From positions 33,673-97,672 of the forward strand of contig JAGCPY010000094.1 of the NCBI GenBank assembly GCA_017965425.1: a DNA stretch of 64,000 bases. The letters run 5' to 3'. Every line of letters begins with the position of its first letter. Within the stretch, counting starts at the first letter, position 1. Positions 37,259 through 45,880 of the stretch are shown here, piece after piece. A model generated the notes under the pieces. The model was given only the letters and a program-made list of their open reading frames with translations. It did not search any database and had not been told where the DNA came from. A program made the position numbers and the translations under genes. Origin of the DNA: Bacteroidaceae bacterium (GTDB taxonomy: Bacteria > Bacteroidota > Bacteroidia > Bacteroidales > Bacteroidaceae).

Positions 37259-37291
37259 AATATGTAAAGATGGTTCTTATTACTACTTAGA

Positions 37292-37837
37292 TTAGAAAGT
37301 GTAATAGAGACCCAGAGAGAGGGCATTGCCATTAGCATTGAGGCCAAAATGGCTGTAATCCTCCATGTGGCGGAAGCCCAGATAACCTAAAGTAGCTACA
37401 CCGCTGAGGTTCTCGCTAAATGCAAGGGAGATGCCCGGACGGAAACCGATATGCCAAGTAGTGCCATCGGCAGACACGCCATTCTTTTCTAATTTAGCAT
37501 AGCCAAGACCAAAGCCACCATCCACGAAGAAGCTGGCCATGCCAAGCTTGGCGAAGGTGTAACGTGCAAAAGGAGCAACTTTCACCTCTGTGGTCTTATA
37601 GCCACTCTCATGCAGTGAGCTCATGCCCTCACTGCCAAAACCAAGGTTAAGCTCCAAACCAATAGCCCAAGCATCTGAAAGATTGTAACCAACCGTAGGA
37701 GCGATACTGAAATAGGTCTTTGCATCAGCATTCTTGTACTTTTCATAGTCGAAGCCGAGGCTACCACCAATCCATGTCTGAGCGTTTGCAGTCAGAGAAG
37801 CTACAGCCATAGCTGCCATCAGAAACATTTTTTTCAT
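37292..37837 (-). CDS. Outer-membrane beta-barrel protein
   Basis: This 181-residue protein has a signal peptide (MKKMFLMAAMAVASLTANAQ) and alternating amphipathic strands of an eight-strand OmpA/OmpW-like barrel. It ends LSLGLYYTF with the terminal aromatic residue used for barrel assembly. It has its own promoter and terminator, so it is a single-gene unit. The ligand or role is unknown. Confidence 0.85.
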   Translation of the reverse strand: MKKMFLMAAMAVASLTANAQTWIGGSLGFDYEKYKNADAKTYFSIAPTVGYNLSDAWAIGLELNLGFGSEGMSSLHESGYKTTEVKVAPFARYTFAKLGMASFFVDGGFGLGYAKLEKNGVSADGTTWHIGFRPGISLAFSENLSGVATLGYLGFRHMEDYSHFGLNANGNALSLGLYYTF

Positions 37838-37921
37838 AATTCTTTAACTTTAATATCACATTTACCTTTTCCTACTCTCTTCTGGGTTTTCGGATTCTCC
37901 CATTATTTCTTAAATGCGCCG

Positions 37922-37953
37922 CAAAAGTATAGCTTTTCTATTAATTGACCAAA
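37922..37953 (-). promoter_or_regulatory. Promoter of the beta-barrel protein gene
   Basis: On the minus strand TTTGG (37953-37949) is followed after 19 bases by TACTTTTG (37929-37922), a full Bacteroidetes promoter about 85 bases upstream of the ATG. Confidence 0.75.
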
Positions 37954-38023
37954 AAACCTGCTAAAAAGAGCCACAGAAAACGAGAAATCGAACAAAAAAG
38001 ACAAGAATCAGCACGTACACGCT

Positions 38024-40048
38024 TTAAGACTTTGCTGTTAATTGTACAGCGAGAGCATCTGGTGTCATCGTGATGACCTCCTCTTCAAACAAGCGGTGGA
38101 GGACATCGGTGACAATGCGGTCGGGAACATCGGAAAGGCGGATGTCGCGCACGGGTTGGGGCCCACGTTCACACAATAGCTTGAGGATGCGTTGACCAAC
38201 GGCCTTCAGTTGTTCGTCGGAGAAGACCTGCTGGTATGGTGCCGAAATGGTGTCACTCTTGCCGAATCTTGGCAGAAGGGGTGCCGTGCAGTTATCGCAG
38301 GCATGGCAGTCCTTCGCGTCGGTTTCACCAAAATAGCGCAAAAGGTATCGACTGCGGCATTCTTCCGTCCGCAGGTAACCTATCATCGTTTCAATGCGGT
38401 TGGCCAATTCGCGTTTGCGGTCTTCGTAGATGGCGCGCGGAAGAACAACTTCCTCTTTATCGACACGCCGCTGCGTGAACGTCACGTAGGGGATGAACTT
38501 GCGAGGGATGAACTGCAAGATGTGCATTCGGCTCAGCTCAATCAGCTGTTCGCAGACAGCCTTCTCGGTGATGCCCAGCTTCAAGGCAATCTCACCTTCC
38601 TCGATGTAGGAAAATTCGCTGAAGATGCCCGTGCAAGAGCGCAACAGATGCCAAAGCACACGCTCGGCAACCGGCGCGAGATGGTAGTCGTAGAGTTCGT
38701 CGCGCCTGCATCGCATCATGACCCGACTATGGTTTTCCTCTGCATCGGTCCATTCGATGAACCCCGAACGCGAGAGCAGTTGCAGGGCATTATAGGCTCG
38801 CACGGGGAAATGGTGGAAGGCACGGCAGAATTCGTCGAGCGCGAACTCGCGGGTCACACCGTAGCCGTCGCCGATGGCCATCTGCAGGAAGCAACAGACG
38901 TCCTCGTAAACCTGAGCGACATAGTCTTCGGGCGGGAATGTCTCGTCGATGCGCCGCCGGAGTGTGGTGATGGAGCGGTCGTCGTAAAGTAAAACAGCGA
39001 AAGCCTTCAATCCATCGCGTCCAGCACGTCCAGCCTCTTGGAAATAAGCTTCGGGCGAATCGGGCACATCGGAATGGATGACACTCCGCACGTCTGGCTT
39101 GTCGATGCCCATGCCGAAAGCGTTGGTGGCCACCATGACGCGGATGTCGCCTCGTTGCCATGCCGCCTGCCGCTCGTTCTTCTCGCGGTTGGTCAGCCCG
39201 GCATGGAAGAAGGTGGCCTCGATGCCTTGACTGCTCAGCCATTCGGCCAGCTCGCGCGAACCGGCACGGCTACGCGTATAGACAATGCTGCTGCCGGGTA
39301 TTTCCTGCAAGAGTGCCCACACCTCCTGCTCCTTGTTCATCTGGATGCGGCGTGTATTATAAATAAGGTTCGCGCGCGCGAAGCTCATTCGCTTGACATT
39401 TTGCCGAGCGAAAAGCAGTTGTCGCTGGATGTCCTCGATGACGGCAGGCGTGGCAGTGGCCGTGAGCGCCAGCACGGGGGCATGGGGCAACAGACGCCGC
39501 ACTTGTGCGATGCTGCGGTAAGAGGGACGGAAGTCATATCCCCATTGTGAGATGCAATGGGCTTCGTCCACAGTGATGAAGCTCACGTGCATGTGGATCA
39601 GCTTTGCCAGGAAGAGCTCGGACGAGAGTCGCTCGGGCGATACATACAAGAACTTGAAGCCACCAAAGATGCAATTCTCGAGCGTGATGATGACTTCCTC
39701 ACGCGACATGCCCGTGTGGACGGCTGCGGCTTTGATGCCTTTCTCGCGCAAGTGTAGCACCTGGTCTTTCATTAAAGCTATCAGTGGGCTGATGACCAGA
39801 CAGATGCCGTCCATTGCCAAAGCGGGAACCTGGAAAGTAATGCTCTTCCCGCCGCCAGTGGGCATGAGTCCCAGCGTATCGTGTCCAGCTCCTATGCTTT
39901 CGATGATGTCCTGTTGGATGCCACGGAAAGAGGTGAAACCGAAATAGGATTGAAGAATGGAGAGATAAGGAGAAGACCCTCCCCCCTGCCCCTCCCTTGC
40001 AGGGAGGGGAGTAGTAACCTCTGTAAGCTGAACATGATCTGTCTTCAT
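38024..40048 (-). CDS. recQ: ATP-dependent DNA helicase RecQ
   Basis: This is a 674-residue superfamily 2 helicase. Walker A is MPTGGGKSITFQVP near residue 62, followed by DEAH box VDEAHCISQWGYDFRP, TATATP, and motif VI YFQEAGRAGRDG near 333. A zinc-binding cysteine set (CRSRYLLRYF, then CHACDNC) and a winged-helix/HRDC-like tail follow. Residues 1-27 are unlike other RecQ N-termini and are encoded by a family C repeat that also holds the ATG; no other standard start precedes the conserved region. The gene follows recJ on the same strand, and both act in recombination repair. Confidence 0.93.
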   Translation of the reverse strand: MKTDHVQLTEVTTPLPAREGQGGGSSPYLSILQSYFGFTSFRGIQQDIIESIGAGHDTLGLMPTGGGKSITFQVPALAMDGICLVISPLIALMKDQVLHLREKGIKAAAVHTGMSREEVIITLENCIFGGFKFLYVSPERLSSELFLAKLIHMHVSFITVDEAHCISQWGYDFRPSYRSIAQVRRLLPHAPVLALTATATPAVIEDIQRQLLFARQNVKRMSFARANLIYNTRRIQMNKEQEVWALLQEIPGSSIVYTRSRAGSRELAEWLSSQGIEATFFHAGLTNREKNERQAAWQRGDIRVMVATNAFGMGIDKPDVRSVIHSDVPDSPEAYFQEAGRAGRDGLKAFAVLLYDDRSITTLRRRIDETFPPEDYVAQVYEDVCCFLQMAIGDGYGVTREFALDEFCRAFHHFPVRAYNALQLLSRSGFIEWTDAEENHSRVMMRCRRDELYDYHLAPVAERVLWHLLRSCTGIFSEFSYIEEGEIALKLGITEKAVCEQLIELSRMHILQFIPRKFIPYVTFTQRRVDKEEVVLPRAIYEDRKRELANRIETMIGYLRTEECRSRYLLRYFGETDAKDCHACDNCTAPLLPRFGKSDTISAPYQQVFSDEQLKAVGQRILKLLCERGPQPVRDIRLSDVPDRIVTDVLHRLFEEEVITMTPDALAVQLTAKS

Positions 40049-40104
40049 CCTTCACAGGTATATACTCCCCTCCCTACAGGGGAGAGGCAGGGGGTGGGTC
40101 TTTC
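39972..40104. repeat. Family C BIME-like element across the recQ start
   Basis: There are two GC-rich palindromic arms in opposite orientation, at about 39972-40019 (inside recQ) and 40058-40104 (recJ-recQ gap), separated by about 38 bp that contains the recQ ATG. The inner edges are GTAGTAAC and GTATATAC. The same two edge types flank the spacer of the element at 52225, in the reverse order. Confidence 0.7.
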
Positions 40105-40107
40105 TTC

Positions 40108-41832
40108 CTATTCCGCTTCGCTCGGCCTGATAGCCTCGATTTGCAGCTGGACCTCACCTCGTTTGTGGCTGTTCTCCTCGACGGTATAGCAAATATCCAA
40201 CGGGCTTTTGCTCTTGATGAACCGCGCTTGAGCACTTTGCCCGAAAGCGATGCCGCTCACCACGTTGGTGCTCTTGTTATCTACTAATTCCAGTTTGATG
40301 TGTTCCTGATTATGGCCGACGACTTTGCTGGTTCCATAGTCGTAAACACGTCGTGTCATGAACAGCGGTTTCTGATTGTCTGGGCCGAAAGGCGCGAAGC
40401 GTCGCAAGTCCAGCATAAAGCGGTGGGTGATGTCCTTGAATTCCAGTTGGGCGTCAATATGCAGCTCCGGTTCGATTTGATCTGGCTCGATGTGGGTGTT
40501 GACGTAAGCCTCGAAGCGGCGCTTGAACTCGGGGACGTTCTCGACGCGCATGGAGAGCCCGGCTGCATAGGTGTGGCCGCCGAAGTTCTCCAGAAGGTCG
40601 CGACAGCTGGCGATGGCACTATAGACATCAAAGCCTGCCACCGAGCGGGCAGACCCCGTTGCCATGTCATCGGTGCGCGTGAGCACGACCGACGGCCTGC
40701 AGAAGACCTCCGTCAGGCGTGAGGCAACGATGCCGATGACGCCCTTGTGCCATTCTTCGCTGTAGATGACGATGGCCTTCTGTTCGTGGTCTGGGTCGAG
40801 CCGTTCCACGATGGCATTCGCCTCCTGAGTCATTTCCTTGTCGAGATCCTTGCGCTGGTCGTTATAGGCATTGATCTGAAGTGCCATGCGATGGGCGCGG
40901 TCGGGGTCCTTCTCCACAAGCAAAGCCACGGCCTCGCCTCCATTCTGGATGCGTCCCGAAGCGTTGATGCGGGGACCGATTTTAAAGATGATGTCGCTCA
41001 TCGTCACCTCCCTGTCCAGCAGGCCGCAGATCTCGATGATGGCATGTAATCCCACGCTGGGATTGGCATTGATTTGACGCAGGCCATGATAGGCCAGCAC
41101 GCGGTTCTCGCCAAGAATCGGCACGATATCGGACGCAATGCTGACGGCACACAAGTCCAGCAACGGCACCAGCTGGCTAAAGGGAATGCCGTTGTTGATT
41201 GCAAATGCCTGCATCAACTTGAAGCCGACGCCGCAGCCAGATAAATGCTCGTAGGGGTAGGTGGCATCTGTGCGTTTGGCGTTGAGGATGGCCACGGCGG
41301 GCGGAAGTTCATCATCTGGCACATGGTGGTCGCAAATGATGAAGTCGATGCCCAAAGACTTGGCATAGGCAATCTCTTCATTGGCCTTGATGCCGCAATC
41401 CAGGACGATGATCAGTCCTACGCCCGTCGAATGGGCATAGTCCACACCTTGACGGCTGACTCCATAGCCCTCCTCGTAGCGGTCGGGAATGTAGAAGCCG
41501 ATGTTGGACGTGAAATGTTGCAGGAAGCGGTAAACCAAAGCCACCGCCGTGCAACCGTCCACGTCGTAGTCTCCATACACTAATATGCGTTCCTTTCGCC
41601 CCAACGCCTGATTGATCCTGTCCACAGCAAGGTGCATATCGCGGAACAGGAAAGGATCGAGCAGTTCGCTGAGTTGCGGTCTGAAGAAACGCTTTGCCTC
41701 CTGCGCATTCGTGATACCGCGATCAAGAAGCAATCCGCCCAGCACCGGGTGAATGTTCACCTCGGCAGCCAAGGCCTCAGCTGCTTCCGCGCGTTCTTGT
41801 GTAGGAGGTTCGTAGTTCCATTTGTAGCTCAT
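40108..41832 (-). CDS. recJ: Single-stranded-DNA exonuclease RecJ
   Basis: RecJ degrades single-stranded DNA 5' to 3' in repair. The 574-residue protein has DHH-family motifs LVYGDYDVDGCTAVAL near residue 84, VLDCGIKANEE near 139, FIICDHHVPDDELPP near 160, and the DHHA1 part with NFGGHTYAAGLSM near 440. Length and domain order are normal. It is upstream of recQ with a 59-base gap filled by a family C repeat arm. A weak promoter-like TACCTTTA lies upstream (41896-41903, minus strand). Confidence 0.94.
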   Translation of the reverse strand: MSYKWNYEPPTQERAEAAEALAAEVNIHPVLGGLLLDRGITNAQEAKRFFRPQLSELLDPFLFRDMHLAVDRINQALGRKERILVYGDYDVDGCTAVALVYRFLQHFTSNIGFYIPDRYEEGYGVSRQGVDYAHSTGVGLIIVLDCGIKANEEIAYAKSLGIDFIICDHHVPDDELPPAVAILNAKRTDATYPYEHLSGCGVGFKLMQAFAINNGIPFSQLVPLLDLCAVSIASDIVPILGENRVLAYHGLRQINANPSVGLHAIIEICGLLDREVTMSDIIFKIGPRINASGRIQNGGEAVALLVEKDPDRAHRMALQINAYNDQRKDLDKEMTQEANAIVERLDPDHEQKAIVIYSEEWHKGVIGIVASRLTEVFCRPSVVLTRTDDMATGSARSVAGFDVYSAIASCRDLLENFGGHTYAAGLSMRVENVPEFKRRFEAYVNTHIEPDQIEPELHIDAQLEFKDITHRFMLDLRRFAPFGPDNQKPLFMTRRVYDYGTSKVVGHNQEHIKLELVDNKSTNVVSGIAFGQSAQARFIKSKSPLDICYTVEENSHKRGEVQLQIEAIRPSEAE

Positions 41833-42055
41833 TTATATGTTCGTTTTTCCTATTTCTTGTTCACGATAGCCACGGTCATGACTATAAAAAGCGCGTAAAG
41901 GTAAGAAAAAAAACACGAATAATGGCCGTTCGGAATGCTAATAAACACTAAACGCCCCATTTTTCCCCTCTTTTTGTGGTTTGAAGGTCGCAAAGATGTC
42001 CGCAGAACACACTTTTGACCCGCTCAAACCGTCGGATGTATGCATCAGAAAACAC

Positions 42056-42135
42056 GTGTACACGTTCCACACGGAAGGTGTAGTCCTTCCAGGCTGAACG
42101 TGTACACTTTCCACCCTGAACGTATATCCCTTTTA
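42056..42135. repeat. 22-bp tandem repeat array A5 (3-4 units)
   Basis: Units start at 42056, 42078, 42100 and 42122. The cores are GTGTACAC, GTGTAGTC, GTGTACAC and GTATATCC, followed by GTTCC, CTTCC or TTTCC. The array lies between the recJ promoter region and the 3' end of the next gene. Apart from it, 41833-42148 shows only a weak promoter for recJ. Confidence 0.68.
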
Positions 42136-42148
42136 GCTCGGTCGCTTG

Positions 42149-43951
42149 TCAGCGAGGCACAGAAGAAACGACCATCTTCTTTCCGTTCACCAGATAAATG
42201 CCTTTTTTGAGGTTGGCGCGACGTCCGCAAAGGTCATACACGACGGGGTTGCCGTCTTTTGTCGGGCGACGGTCGGCCTGCACGCCGCCGATGCCTGTGG
42301 TCAACTCCATCTGGGTCGCGTTCAAGACAGCGTTTTCGCGCAGGTTGTCCTTGTTGATGCGATGGACGAAGGCGACGATGCGGCGGGCTGTTCCCCCGAA
42401 GCCTTCCGGCTGCACGGCAGGGTAAGTGACCGAATAGGTTCCGTCGGATTGTACGTCAAGAAGGTCTCCGATGGCTTCAGCCGTGAAGTAGTGCAGGATG
42501 ACGCCATTGTGCCGGAACACGTCCTGCAGGTCGGCAGGTGCGGTGGCGTCGCCCGTCAGCCCCACCTGTGGGTAGCGCTGTGCACTGATGCCATCCTCGA
42601 CGAGGTAACACGAGAGGTAGAGCGGCGTCTGCACCAAGTCGCGTGCCACACGGCCCGAAACAGTGACCTGGCCATCCGCGGCCTTCACGTTCACCGCTGC
42701 CATCGCAGGCATCGCAGATGCCACGGCCAACGCTTCGAGATAGGGCGTGGGCGACATGTCCCTGATTCCCTGAACAATCGTGTTCTCGCCCTCAAAGACT
42801 GTTCTGTTGTACATGATGGCGGGGTTATACTCATTCTTGTAACCACCGAAGACATAAACGACTTCTTCGTCAGCCGCCGATGTGAAGACGTCCTCGGCAA
42901 AGCCGCTGTGGTGGGAGACATAGACATAAGGACCTTCATACTGCTGAAAGGCTTTCTCCAGGAAATAGGCCATCTGTGGACAAGCGACGCAACGTTGGCT
43001 GGTAAATTCTTCCACGAGCGGCGTGCGTATGAAATTGTCGTAGGTAACGTAGAGGCGGGTCGTTCCTGGCCGTCCGTTCTGAGCCTCATCGTCGTTGAAG
43101 CGGCTGACGGTGGCCGTCCATGTGACGTTGGTTCCTTCTGTCTTTCCGGCACGCAGAGCGGTCGTGACGATGGCGCTGCCATAGCCTTCGACCGGTTGGG
43201 GCAGTTGGAGGACGCGGCGAGTGATTGTCTCAGCACCTTCGCCCTGCATGGACAGCTCGATGGAGGTCAGCGTCTCGGGTGAGAAGTTGTGGACATAGAG
43301 CCCGCCCTCGAAATCCTCGTCGGGTGCCACGGTTTGAGGATGAGTGGTGTTCTGAGCGTAGGCCGTGTGCTGAAGGCTGGACGCGGCCCCGTCTTCAAGC
43401 AACGCCGCCACAAGCAAGGTGCCTCGGTCGGTGTATTCTTCCCAAGATTTCTTGCCAATGTTGATCAGGCAAGACTGCGGAACGGACACAGGCGAGAAGG
43501 TCACCAAAGGAAAGGGATTGCCGGTGGTTTCATAGACCTGTAAGCCCAGGTAAATCCGTTCGTCGCCGATGGTCAAAGGTTCGTCGAAGAGCACGTCGTT
43601 CCATCCGGCGGTGAAGTCAACGCTGGTGGTGCGGACGATGTTATCGGGCGTGTTGAGACTGGCAAGGATGGCGGACCTGTTCTGCCGTGCCTGCATGTAG
43701 TCTGAGCGCAGGAAACAGCGGACGCCTTTGATCTGCAACCCCTTCATGCGTGCCAACGCGGGATCCTCGGCAGGGTCGAACAGCACCAAGCCCTGTACGA
43801 AACTGTTCTTGCCGCTACTGATGCCAGCAAGTTGCGACGAATCGGGATTGGCCGGGGCGTAGCTGTAAGGTACTTGTGCCGACAAACCGCAAGCGGTCAG
43901 GACGAAGAGGCAGAAAGCCGCAAGCCTTGACATGGACAATAAGTTCTTCAT
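42149..43951 (-). CDS. Omp28-like secreted protein with thioredoxin-type CxxC
   Basis: This 600-residue protein has a signal peptide and a beta-rich N-terminal half. Near residue 312 is an Omp28/thioredoxin-like domain with EFTSQRCVACPQMAYFLEKA, where CVAC is the redox-type motif. The C-terminus VYDLCGRRANLKKGIYLVNG is the short glycine-rich tail found on many Prevotella exported proteins, resembling a type 9 secretion signal. Its ATG overlaps the stop of the upstream paralogue by four bases. It is probably surface-exposed or periplasmic, possibly in disulfide handling. Confidence 0.72.
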   Translation of the reverse strand: MKNLLSMSRLAAFCLFVLTACGLSAQVPYSYAPANPDSSQLAGISSGKNSFVQGLVLFDPAEDPALARMKGLQIKGVRCFLRSDYMQARQNRSAILASLNTPDNIVRTTSVDFTAGWNDVLFDEPLTIGDERIYLGLQVYETTGNPFPLVTFSPVSVPQSCLINIGKKSWEEYTDRGTLLVAALLEDGAASSLQHTAYAQNTTHPQTVAPDEDFEGGLYVHNFSPETLTSIELSMQGEGAETITRRVLQLPQPVEGYGSAIVTTALRAGKTEGTNVTWTATVSRFNDDEAQNGRPGTTRLYVTYDNFIRTPLVEEFTSQRCVACPQMAYFLEKAFQQYEGPYVYVSHHSGFAEDVFTSAADEEVVYVFGGYKNEYNPAIMYNRTVFEGENTIVQGIRDMSPTPYLEALAVASAMPAMAAVNVKAADGQVTVSGRVARDLVQTPLYLSCYLVEDGISAQRYPQVGLTGDATAPADLQDVFRHNGVILHYFTAEAIGDLLDVQSDGTYSVTYPAVQPEGFGGTARRIVAFVHRINKDNLRENAVLNATQMELTTGIGGVQADRRPTKDGNPVVYDLCGRRANLKKGIYLVNGKKMVVSSVPR

Positions 43952-45786
43952 TTCACGATCTTTTTACCGTTGACGATGTAGATGCCTTTGTCTGCACGTT
44001 TTGCAACACGGCGACCGCTGAGGTCGTAGATGGGGGTGGATGATCCGTGGCCATCAACAACACGGGACGTGTTCATGTCGTGGATGCCGGAGCCATCGCC
44101 GATATAGCCTTCGGCACTATTGAAAACATGCATGAACTTTCCGCCCAGCTGGCCATCGCGATGAACAAAGGCGACGAGATAGAGGTGGTCTTTATCCCAA
44201 GTGGGATCTACCTGCGTGCTATACTGAGCACGTATGGCACCTGCTCCGTTGACGACATCACCATCGGCGGCAGAAAGAATCTCGCGGATGACGTTCGTGT
44301 GCACATACTCGCCTTTCTTCTCTTCCTTCTCCTTGTCGGTCCAAAAGAGCTGGCTGTCACTGAACACTTGTCGCTCCATGAGATATACGGTCAAACGCAG
44401 CTGCTCGCCTTCGGGCATGACGCCGGCGGCCACATCTCCCTTCACGATGACGTTCACCGTCTCGCCGTCTTCGCTCCAGCCTCCGACCACATCAACGCCG
44501 ACGAACGTTGGATGGGTCATGGCCGCATTAAAGGCCTGACTGCCGTAAGGATCGTAGAGGACGCTGAACATGGGGTTGAAGGCTATATTCTGCTGAAAAG
44601 CGATGTTGTCGGTACTCATGCAACGGTCAATGGTCATGGCCGGAATGCTCACCGCCGACGAGTCGTTGTCGCAGAGGGCCAAGGCCAACGCCGTCGCATC
44701 GTCGTCGCCTGTCATGAATTGGTCATCGAGGTGCTGGCAGACGAACGTCACCTTATCGAGTTTATCTGTCAACGTCGGTGCAACGATTTCGTCATAGTAA
44801 CGCGCAGACCTGTAGTTGTTCTCGGATTCAAAGTACTCCACCAACGGACGGTGAACGTAATCCTCCGGCATATCGGAGGGCATGGCAAGGACTTTGAGCA
44901 CGTGTTCCTCGGGATGGGCGATTTCCTTGTCGTTGGCTTTCGTAATGCTGAACACGACATCACCACTATGAAAACAGTAGAGAGGGACCAGAAACGAACC
45001 GCTGGAAGTTCCGGCTGCAATGGAAGAGGACAACGTCACTTTCTTACTATAAATCTGTTCGCCTTGTCTGGACGTGACCTCAATGGATCGAATGGCCTGG
45101 GAACCTACATTTCTGATGCGCAGGAGGCAATCTGAAGGCTCTTCGGCCCACACGAGCCCATTGCTGACAATGGTGGTGATGACGGGAACGTAGTTGAACG
45201 AGCCGTTCGTGTCTTGAATGACCAGAAGGATGGGCAGAGCGCCCCTATCACACATATCACGCCATACAGGGTTGCCGTTGACGTCGTTATCGCCATCCAC
45301 CCAGAGGTAACAGCTGTGCTTCACGTCATGAGGATAGAGCATCGGAATAGAGCAAACATCTTTCTTCAAGTTCGTGGTGAAGCCGACGACCAATTGTTCA
45401 ACGTCCTCCGGTATCTGGTATTTCTTCAAGGTCAAGGTGTTCCAGCCGAACTTGGCCGTAAGGCGGCCCGATGTGAGGTCCTCGCCATTGAATGTCGAGC
45501 GGACGAAACCTTGATAGACTGCGGAAGATTTCTTGTCATCCCATCCCACGAGCATACCTGTAATAGTGCCTCCGACGTAGGGAGCAAGCATCTCGCGTGT
45601 CAGCAAGACGGCACATCCCACCTTGGAATTGTGGTCAAGTGAAAGCCCGTCAGACTCATAGATTATATCATCAGACTTGGTGAAGCCTAAGTTGACCTTA
45701 CCTGTTGTGATGCCTTGTGCATAAACCTCTAAGGAGAAAGCCACAAGGAGCAAGGAGGCCAAGAGGAAAGAGTAGAATCTGTTCAT
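43948..45786 (-). CDS. Omp28-like secreted protein, paralogue lacking the CxxC
   Basis: This 612-residue protein has a signal peptide (cleavage after SLEVYAQ) and the same layout as the downstream gene, including the tail IYDLSGRRVAKRADKGIYIV. At the place of the thioredoxin motif it has EYFESENNYRSARYYDEIV, with no cysteine pair, so it cannot do the same redox chemistry. The two genes overlap by four bases and are surely cotranslated. The loss of the active site in one member of a fixed pair suggests a binding or partner role. Confidence 0.7.
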   Translation of the reverse strand: MNRFYSFLLASLLLVAFSLEVYAQGITTGKVNLGFTKSDDIIYESDGLSLDHNSKVGCAVLLTREMLAPYVGGTITGMLVGWDDKKSSAVYQGFVRSTFNGEDLTSGRLTAKFGWNTLTLKKYQIPEDVEQLVVGFTTNLKKDVCSIPMLYPHDVKHSCYLWVDGDNDVNGNPVWRDMCDRGALPILLVIQDTNGSFNYVPVITTIVSNGLVWAEEPSDCLLRIRNVGSQAIRSIEVTSRQGEQIYSKKVTLSSSIAAGTSSGSFLVPLYCFHSGDVVFSITKANDKEIAHPEEHVLKVLAMPSDMPEDYVHRPLVEYFESENNYRSARYYDEIVAPTLTDKLDKVTFVCQHLDDQFMTGDDDATALALALCDNDSSAVSIPAMTIDRCMSTDNIAFQQNIAFNPMFSVLYDPYGSQAFNAAMTHPTFVGVDVVGGWSEDGETVNVIVKGDVAAGVMPEGEQLRLTVYLMERQVFSDSQLFWTDKEKEEKKGEYVHTNVIREILSAADGDVVNGAGAIRAQYSTQVDPTWDKDHLYLVAFVHRDGQLGGKFMHVFNSAEGYIGDGSGIHDMNTSRVVDGHGSSTPIYDLSGRRVAKRADKGIYIVNGKKIVK

Positions 45787-45832
45787 TGCAAGATGAATTT
45801 TTGGAATTTGTTATGATAAATCGTTGAGACAA

Positions 45833-45873
45833 TAAAAAGAATCCCCTCGCAGGCTTTTGACCAAGCGAGGGGA
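45833..45873 (-). terminator. Terminator of the peptidase operon
   Basis: On the minus strand TCCCCTCGC pairs with GCGAGGGGA around a 14-base loop and is followed by TTCTTTTTATT. It lies eight bases after the C1 peptidase stop. Confidence 0.82.
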
Positions 45874-45880
45874 CGAGAAG

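Noticed and set aside
42146-43282. 378-codon plus-strand frame opposite the Omp28-like gene
   Set aside because: Shadow frame with no promoter or family features; the minus frame has signal peptide, CxxC and tail signal.
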